DNA of 10,552 bases, from assembly GCA_016763665.1 (NCBI GenBank), contig JAESTI010000284.1, forward strand, positions 1-10,552, read 5' to 3'. The DNA comes from Bacteroidia bacterium (GTDB lineage: Bacteria; Bacteroidota; Bacteroidia; Flavobacteriales; NORP286). Under the pieces are notes generated by a model. That model was given only the letters and a program-made list of their open reading frames with translations. It had not been told where the DNA came from and ran no database searches. The translations under genes and the position numbers were made by a program. Shown piece by piece: positions 6,687-10,552 of the stretch; within the stretch, counting starts at the first letter, position 1; every line of letters begins with the position of its first letter.

Positions 6687-7346
6687 TTATTTATCGAGGA
6701 GATTATTGGACTTGGCAATTTTGATTAAATCAGAAGTATTCTTGACCTTGAATTTCTTCATCAAATTGGTCTTGTGAGTTTCTACTGTTCTTCTACTAAT
6801 AAATAGTACCTCAGCAATTTCTTTGGCTGTTAATCCCTCAAGTAATTTTTGCATAATCTCAGCTTCCCTTTTGGTAATTTGAAATTCCTCCTTAGGTTTT
6901 GCCGCGGGTGGATTATCTGTTTGTACAAAATCACTTAGGAGCATTTCTGAAACTTTACTTCCATAGTATTTAATACCTTGCATTAAATTCATGATTGCGG
7001 TACTAAATTCATATTCAGAACAACCTTTAATTAAATAGCCATCTGCTTTGTATTTGATGCTTCTCTTGACAAATTCCTTATCACCATGAGCAGACATTAT
7101 CAATACTTTGATCTGCGGATTTTTCAATTTAATTGTCTTGGTGGCTTTCAATCCATCATCCTCATCCTCCATAGTAATATCCATAACAATTAGATCCGGT
7201 TTTAGATTATTTGCAAGGTTAATAATGTCTTTGCCGTTTTCAGCTTCCCCTACAAGTTCAACGTGATCTAGTTGCTCAATAAATCCTTTAAGCCCAAGTC
7301 GCATAAATGAATCATCATCTGCTATTACGATCTTTATCTTATTCAT
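6687..7346 (-). CDS. NarL/FixJ-family response regulator (REC + LuxR HTH)
   Basis: Two-component transcription factor of 219 residues. The receiver domain (about 3-120) has the Asp10-Asp12 acidic pocket in IVIADDD, phospho-acceptor Asp56 in LIVMDIT, Ser85 in the switch position (IMSAH) and Lys107 in YLIKGC. After a Pro/Ala linker (NPPAAKPKEE) comes a LuxR-type helix-turn-helix (about 155-213) with the usual ITKREAEIMQKLLEGLTAKE and ISRRTVETHKTNLMKKFKVK. The frame extends ten codons further to a TTG at 7374-7376, but that codon lies inside a TAnnTTTG promoter box, and the normal receiver start MNKIKIVIADDD begins at the ATG at 7344-7346, so the ATG is preferred. No sensor histidine kinase is adjacent. 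The gene immediately downstream is a second receiver protein, so one sensor may feed both. Confidence 0.93.
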   Translation of the reverse strand: MNKIKIVIADDDSFMRLGLKGFIEQLDHVELVGEAENGKDIINLANNLKPDLIVMDITMEDEDDGLKATKTIKLKNPQIKVLIMSAHGDKEFVKRSIKYKADGYLIKGCSEYEFSTAIMNLMQGIKYYGSKVSEMLLSDFVQTDNPPAAKPKEEFQITKREAEIMQKLLEGLTAKEIAEVLFISRRTVETHKTNLMKKFKVKNTSDLIKIAKSNNLLDK

Positions 7347-7373
7347 GGTGATGGTTTTGACTCTATCAACAAT

Positions 7374-7381
7374 CAAATATA
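7374..7381 (-). promoter_or_regulatory. Bacteroidota-type -7 box of the NarL-type regulator
   Basis: The minus strand reads TATATTTG, a full match to the TAnnTTTG -7 element of the Bacteroidota primary sigma factor, 27 bases before the ATG at 7346. That would give a leader of about 20 nucleotides. No TTG is seen at 19-21 bp upstream, so the -33 element is weak. The box overlaps the only alternative start (TTG), which supports the ATG start. Confidence 0.5.
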
Positions 7382-7512
7382 ATGAAAAAGTAGTTTACGA
7401 AATAAAACAGTAGATAAAGAATCAGAATATGGGTACTGAAGTGTACAGATGTTAATTATTAATTAGAGCCTATCCATATGCAGGAACAAATCAATTCAAT
7501 TTACGATTTTGC

Positions 7513-7553
7513 TGTACTATTTTATTCGTAAATCTAAAATCATAAATAGTACA
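7513..7553. repeat. 10-bp inverted repeat downstream of tsaB
   Basis: TGTACTATTT (7513-7522) and AAATAGTACA (7544-7553) form perfect 10-bp arms around a 21-bp AT-rich loop. The structure begins 11 bases after the tsaB stop on the minus strand and could end tsaB transcription or stabilise the 3' end. A following T-run is absent, so a classic intrinsic terminator is not supported. It lies in the 217-bp gap between the NarL-type regulator and tsaB, where nothing else beyond the promoter box was seen. Confidence 0.45.
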
Positions 7554-7563
7554 TCTGCCCCAA

Positions 7564-8268
7564 TCACTTCAAATTTATCGTTGCAGGTTGTTTGGGCTTT
7601 ACACCCTTAAATTCCTTTAGATAAAATGGCTCAAAATAAGCGACATCTTCAAATTTACTTTTCTTGAATTTTTCTAATGCTAACTCAACCATTGAACTGG
7701 CAGATAATTCGTAACCCTCGATAAATTTTGCGTTGTTGTTATCAGAAATAAGATTTTGGAATTTAGCACATCCATCTCCAAAAAATATAATAGAGTTGTT
7801 TTTTAGTTGATCTAGATAAGAGCATTTATCGAGAACCTTTGCTGAAGTGGATTCAATCTGTTTCAATTGATTGTCAAACAATGCTGTAAAAACCTCCATT
7901 CTTCTTGCATCTATCATGGGACATAATAAGAATTTAGTTATTTCAGTTTCCTTAATTATGCCATTTGCCATAGATTCCAGAGTGTTGATAGCAATTAATG
8001 GTTTATCTAATGAATAGCAAAGTCCCTTGGCTGTTGAAACGCCAATTCGTAATCCTGTATATGATCCAGGGCCTTGGCTAACAACTATGGCATCCAGTTC
8101 CTTTGGATTTATTTCATTCTCAATCAATAAATCATTAATAAAAACTGTAATTACATTAGAACAAGACTTCTGTTCATTAGTTTCCTTAATTCCAATGATT
8201 TCATTTTCATTAGATAAAGCAATGGAGCAAACTTTTGTAGCCGTTTCTATATGTAATAATAAGGCCAT
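7564..8268 (-). CDS. tsaB: tRNA t6A biosynthesis protein TsaB
   Basis: TsaB is the non-catalytic ASKHA-fold partner of TsaD in the complex that makes N6-threonylcarbamoyladenosine at position 37 of ANN-decoding tRNAs in the cytoplasm. The 234-residue protein has the family signatures LLLHIETATKVCSIAL at the N-terminus, VVSQGPGSYTGLRIGVSTAKGL (63-83) and CPMIDARRMEVFTAL (116-130); the C-terminal third is divergent, as is usual. The position often occupied by His after QKS is Cys36 here (EQKSCSNVI); TsaB is not the catalytic subunit, so this need not matter. The start is the ATG directly before LLHIET. The 135-bp leader to yjbQ is filled with short repeats, and no TAnnTTTG box was found in it, so transcription may come from yjbQ. 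Confidence 0.95.
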   Translation of the reverse strand: MALLLHIETATKVCSIALSNENEIIGIKETNEQKSCSNVITVFINDLLIENEINPKELDAIVVSQGPGSYTGLRIGVSTAKGLCYSLDKPLIAINTLESMANGIIKETEITKFLLCPMIDARRMEVFTALFDNQLKQIESTSAKVLDKCSYLDQLKNNSIIFFGDGCAKFQNLISDNNNAKFIEGYELSASSMVELALEKFKKSKFEDVAYFEPFYLKEFKGVKPKQPATINLK

Positions 8269-8271
8269 TAT

Positions 8272-8311
8272 TTATTCGTGTAATCGAGTATTAGTTGATT
8301 CGTGTATTCGT
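8272..8311 (-). repeat. five ACGAATNN-like octamers upstream of tsaB
   Basis: On the minus strand five consecutive 8-bp units read, in order of transcription, ACGAAT, ACGAAT, ACTAAT, TCGATT and ACGAAT, each followed by two bases (AC, CA or AA). The array ends 3 bases before the tsaB ATG. Three units are exact copies of the octamer core found before the SUMF1-fold gene at 4342-4365. Confidence 0.85.
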
Positions 8312-8328
8312 TTCTATTATCAGTTTGA

Positions 8329-8404
8329 CATTATCTATTAGTATAATCATTGGTAGCATTTGTATTCATTAGTATATTAGCATTATAGCATCATTCGCAT
8401 CATT
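8329..8404. repeat. degenerate CATT/AATG repeats between yjbQ and tsaB
   Basis: CATT occurs on the plus strand at 8329, 8348, 8357, 8367, 8381, 8392 and 8401, mostly 9-11 bp apart, within strings of GTAT, TAG and GCAT. On the transcribed minus strand these read as AATGNT-like units that start at the yjbQ stop and lead into the ACGAATNN octamers. The period is irregular, so this looks like a decayed minisatellite; no protein is encoded. Confidence 0.55.
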
Positions 8405-8826
8405 TATTTTCCAATGATCTGCGTTACAACTTTTCTGCTTCGAGGCCCTGTATCAAAATCAATAAAAATGATTTGTTGCCAAGTACCCAATATCAATTGC
8501 CCATCAGTAAAGGGAACTGTCAATGAACAACCTTGCAAAGTGGCTCTTACATGAGAAGAGCCATTGTCATCTCCCCACATATTATGATGTTCATAATTAT
8601 GGCCATAAGGGGCAATTTTCTCATAAAACTCCGGAAGGTCAGTTTTAACTAAACCCGGTTCATATTCAATGGTGGTAATTCCTGTAGTTGATCCGATGCC
8701 AAATACAGTTACATTTCCTTCTATAAAACCGGTTTCAGACACGTTTTTTTGTACTGCTAGGGTTATGTCTACTATGTCTGTTTTTCCTTTTGTATCAAAT
8801 GAAATATGGCTGGTTTTAATGTCCAT
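8404..8826 (-). CDS. yjbQ: YjbQ/UPF0047 family protein
   Basis: A 140-residue single-domain protein of the YjbQ (UPF0047) family, annotated in many genomes as secondary thiamine-phosphate synthase because members can complement loss of ThiE; the physiological role is unsettled. Family motifs are clear: GSTTGITTIEYEPGL (46-60), HNYEHHNMWGDDNGSSHVR (76-94, His and Asp-rich putative site), then QGCSLTVPFTDGQLILGTWQ and IDFDTGPRSRKVV at the C-terminus. Length is normal and the start ATG is unambiguous. It is divergent from the GT5-only gene across a 176-bp region. A minus-strand TAAATTTG (8894-8901) could be its -7 box, though no -33 TTG is seen. It precedes tsaB on the same strand. Confidence 0.92.
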   Translation of the reverse strand: MDIKTSHISFDTKGKTDIVDITLAVQKNVSETGFIEGNVTVFGIGSTTGITTIEYEPGLVKTDLPEFYEKIAPYGHNYEHHNMWGDDNGSSHVRATLQGCSLTVPFTDGQLILGTWQQIIFIDFDTGPRSRKVVTQIIGK

Positions 8827-8881
8827 TTTGTTATATTATTAGGAAATAGAGGTAGGATTTTAATATTTATGTACCTCCCAT

Positions 8882-8892
8882 GACAATTTGTC
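8882..8892. promoter_or_regulatory. 11-bp palindrome in the divergent promoter region
   Basis: GACAATTTGTC is a perfect palindrome about a central T. It lies just downstream of the possible yjbQ -7 box (8894-8901, minus) and upstream of the -33 TTG of the GT5-only gene, so a bound repressor could affect yjbQ most directly. A palindrome this short can occur by chance in AT-rich DNA. Confidence 0.3.
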
Positions 8893-8911
8893 CCAAATTT
8901 AAAACTAAGTA

Positions 8912-8942
8912 TTGGAATTTCCCTAAAATATTTGTATATTTG
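8912..8942 (+). promoter_or_regulatory. Bacteroidota primary-sigma promoter of the GT5-only gene
   Basis: TTG at 8912-8914 is followed after exactly 20 bp by TATATTTG at 8935-8942. This matches the TTG-N19-21-TAnnTTTG consensus of the Bacteroidota housekeeping sigma factor in every fixed base. Transcription would begin near 8949, giving a leader of roughly 50 bases to the ATG at 9003. The downstream lipoprotein gene is probably served by the same promoter. Confidence 0.75.
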
Positions 8943-9002
8943 CACTACAAATTAGGGATGTTATGTCCTTTTTCCAATAGTCATTAAAAATTGAATAATA
9001 CC

Positions 9003-9833
9003 ATGGAAGAAAAAACCAGAATTTTATTTGTCGTTCACGAGATGACACCTTTTTTAGAACTGAGTTCAATAGCAAAATTAACAAGAGAGTTACCACAAGC
9101 AATTCAGGAAAAAGGCTTCGAAATCAGGTGCTTTATGCCAAGGTTTGGTAGCATCAATGAAAGAAGAAACAGGTTGCATGAGGTTATCAGGTTGTCAGGA
9201 ATGAACATTGTGGTTAATGATACAGATAATCCATTAATAATTAAAGTTGCATCTATACCACAAGCCAGGATGCAGGTTTACTTTTTAGATAATGAAGATT
9301 ACTTCCAAAAGAAACAGGTATTCCACAATTCTAAAAATACCATGTTAAAAAATAACGATGAAAAGGCATTATTTTTCTGTAAGGGAGTAATTGAAACAGT
9401 AAAAAAATTAGGCTGGATGCCTGATATAGTTCACTGCCACGATTGGTTTGCAGGATTATTACCAGTGTTAATGAAAACTAAATTTGCAAACGATCCAATT
9501 TTTAGTGAAGCAAAAGTTATTTATTCTGCATACGAAAATTCTTTTAATGGTGAATTAAGTGATAAGTATGCTAAGCTTCTTGAAATGGAAGGAATTGATT
9601 CAGATGCACTTGAACATTTCAAGAAATCAACTTGCACTAATCTTCAAAAAGCAGCAATTCAATATGCTGATGCAACAATAAAAGGCTCAGAAAAATTAGA
9701 CTCGGGAGTGGAGAGTTATTTAATGACTCAAGATACCAGAGTCATTGATTATCAGACTGAGGAGACTTATGTTGATACATATTTCGACTTTTACAAAGAA
9801 TTGTTGGAAGAAAATTTAGTGCTGGCAGAATAA
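9003..9833 (+). CDS. GT5-domain-only 'glycogen/starch synthase' homologue
   Basis: A 276-residue protein matching only the N-terminal GT5 half of bacterial glycogen synthase (GlgA, usually about 480 residues). Recognisable parts are RILFVVHEMTPF (6-17), RCFMPRFG, VYFLDNEDYF, EKALFFCKGVIE and PDIVHCHDWFAGLLPVLMK. The C-terminal Rossmann domain that completes the GT-B active site is absent, and the ADP-glucose-binding K-x-G-G-L near the N-terminus is replaced by ELSSI. Canonical glycogen synthase activity is therefore doubtful. Short versions of this kind are, from general knowledge, common in Bacteroidota and often sit next to DUF4270 genes, as here, so this is a conserved type and not a local truncation. 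ATG 9003 is chosen over an in-frame TTG four codons upstream because homologous sequence starts there. The DUF4270 gene follows after about 25 bp. Confidence 0.85.
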   Translation: MEEKTRILFVVHEMTPFLELSSIAKLTRELPQAIQEKGFEIRCFMPRFGSINERRNRLHEVIRLSGMNIVVNDTDNPLIIKVASIPQARMQVYFLDNEDYFQKKQVFHNSKNTMLKNNDEKALFFCKGVIETVKKLGWMPDIVHCHDWFAGLLPVLMKTKFANDPIFSEAKVIYSAYENSFNGELSDKYAKLLEMEGIDSDALEHFKKSTCTNLQKAAIQYADATIKGSEKLDSGVESYLMTQDTRVIDYQTEETYVDTYFDFYKELLEENLVLAE

Positions 9834-9858
9834 CTTTTCAGGGTTTACGTTAGGGGAT

Positions 9859-10552
9859 GTGAACATTTTGTTCCATTCTAAAAAATCAGATCTAACTTCT
9901 CGATACGTGCAATCTATCAAAAATATCTTTAAGGTATTTTCTTATGCTCTTATTGTATTTCTATCTTCTTGTGACAAGGAAGATATAGTAGGTAGTGAAG
10001 TGCACCCAAGTAGTGTAAATCTCGATCTAAAAATAGATACAACAATAAGGGTTGATGCATTTACTATTAGGGAAGATTCTTTAAGAACAGATGAACTTTC
10101 AAGAAATTTAATAGGTTCTTACAATGATCCTGTTTTTGGGCAATCAGTAGCAAGTATTTATACACAGTTCAGATTGACAAGTTCTAACTTGACTTTTGGA
10201 GATAATCCTACATTAGATTCTATCGTATTAGTTTTAGATTATTCTGGCTTTTATGGGGATGCTTCTGCTGCAATGAACATTGAAGTGTATGAAGTAACAG
10301 AAGATTTTTACAAGGATAGTACCTATTATAGCAATAAAAAATTGAGCTATGATGTAACCGAAGACGGTAAAAAAACGTTTATACCTAACCAATTGGATGA
10401 GGAAAAAGTTGATGGTAATAATACCGAAAAGCATTTGCGCATAAGGTTGAATAATTCACTTGGTCAAAAATTATTAGATGAGTTGGGAAGCAATAATTTA
10501 GCTGATAATGAAGCATTTTCGGAGTTTTTCAAAGGATTGCATATAATATCAA
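9859..10552 (+). CDS. DUF4270 lipoprotein (3' end beyond the window)
   Basis: An open frame runs to the window end without a stop and encodes a lipoprotein: hydrophobic stretch VFSYALIVF and lipobox LSSC, followed by DKEDIVGSEVHPSS. The mature part shows the DUF4270 pattern seen across Bacteroidota: RTDELSRNLIGSYNDPVFG, then SIYTQFRLTSSNLTFGDN, LDSIVLVLDYSGFYGDA and LRIRLNNSLGQKLLDEL. Two GTG starts are possible. GTG 9859, just after AGGGGAT, gives an unusually long n-region; GTG 9907 gives a compact signal peptide with Cys at about residue 22. There is no usable ATG. The gene follows the GT5-only gene by about 25 bp, a neighbourhood typical of the family. Function is unknown; an outer-membrane or surface lipoprotein is expected. 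About 231 codons are visible, probably half the gene. Confidence 0.85.
   Translation, partial: MNILFHSKKSDLTSRYVQSIKNIFKVFSYALIVFLSSCDKEDIVGSEVHPSSVNLDLKIDTTIRVDAFTIREDSLRTDELSRNLIGSYNDPVFGQSVASIYTQFRLTSSNLTFGDNPTLDSIVLVLDYSGFYGDASAAMNIEVYEVTEDFYKDSTYYSNKKLSYDVTEDGKKTFIPNQLDEEKVDGNNTEKHLRIRLNNSLGQKLLDELGSNNLADNEAFSEFFKGLHIIS

Noticed and set aside
7374..7376. TTG start for the NarL-type regulator, ten codons upstream
   Set aside because: It lies within the TATATTTG promoter box, and the receiver family normally begins a few residues before IVIADDD, which the ATG at 7346 provides.
8027..8341. 104-codon plus-strand open frame over the tsaB 5' end
   Set aside because: Its first half is the complement of the conserved TsaB motif GPGSYTGLRIG, and its second half is the repeat array; a shadow frame.
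8991..9002. TTG start for the GT5-only protein
   Set aside because: ATG 9003 is four codons downstream, directly before the conserved start of the domain, and needs no rare start codon.
10234..10434. 66-codon minus-strand frame with hydrophobic, membrane-like sequence
   Set aside because: It is the complement of the DUF4270 coding region; AT-rich antisense frames commonly look hydrophobic.

Overview
The window looks like ordinary chromosome from a member of the phylum Bacteroidota. The evidence is the gene content (a GWxTD lipoprotein, a DUF4270 lipoprotein, a truncated GT5-type 'glycogen synthase', an SUMF1-fold secreted protein), the AT-rich sequence, A-rich leaders without clear Shine-Dalgarno sites, and two promoter-like elements of the Bacteroidota type (TAnnTTTG, one with TTG at 20 bp). 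A lineage below phylum cannot be fixed from sequence alone; Cytophagales-like is a guess. No mobile elements, RNA genes or CRISPR arrays were seen.

Layout. Positions 1-5168, + strand: a tight five-gene run of dusB (tRNA dihydrouridine synthase, missing only the first base of its start codon), an RmuC-family protein, a GWxTD lipoprotein, an RlmB/TrmH-type rRNA methyltransferase and a secreted SUMF1-fold protein. Gaps are 0, 10, 6 and 50 bp. Positions 5174-7346, - strand, convergent with that run: a signalling block transcribed right to left, with a NarL/FixJ-type response regulator, then a response regulator whose output region resembles the SiaB-family (DUF6272) kinase-like fold, then a small secreted protein built of three exact-period 29-residue repeats. 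Positions 7564-8826, - strand: yjbQ (UPF0047) then tsaB (tRNA t6A biosynthesis). Positions 9003-10552, + strand, divergent from yjbQ: a GT5-only protein behind a near-ideal Bacteroidota promoter, then the 5' part of a DUF4270 lipoprotein that runs off the window.

How the genes fit. Three genes serve translation (dusB, rlmB, tsaB) and are mixed with envelope proteins and an RmuC homologue. The one locally coherent accessory unit is the signalling block: a DNA-binding response regulator, a REC-kinase-like regulator and an exported repeat protein. Neither a sensor histidine kinase nor a SiaC-like partner is present in the window.

The most unusual DNA structure is a set of short phased repeats in two leaders. 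A 7-bp-period ATAGNNN array plus an 8-bp-period ACGAATNN array precede the SUMF1 gene. The same 8-bp array, in the same orientation relative to the gene, precedes tsaB. At the protein level the most notable points are the 29-residue repeat protein, the REC-SiaB-like fusion, a Gly in place of the conserved Asp of the RmuC D-x-K motif, and the missing K-x-G-G-L motif in the 'glycogen synthase'. No fully new system can be claimed from this window.
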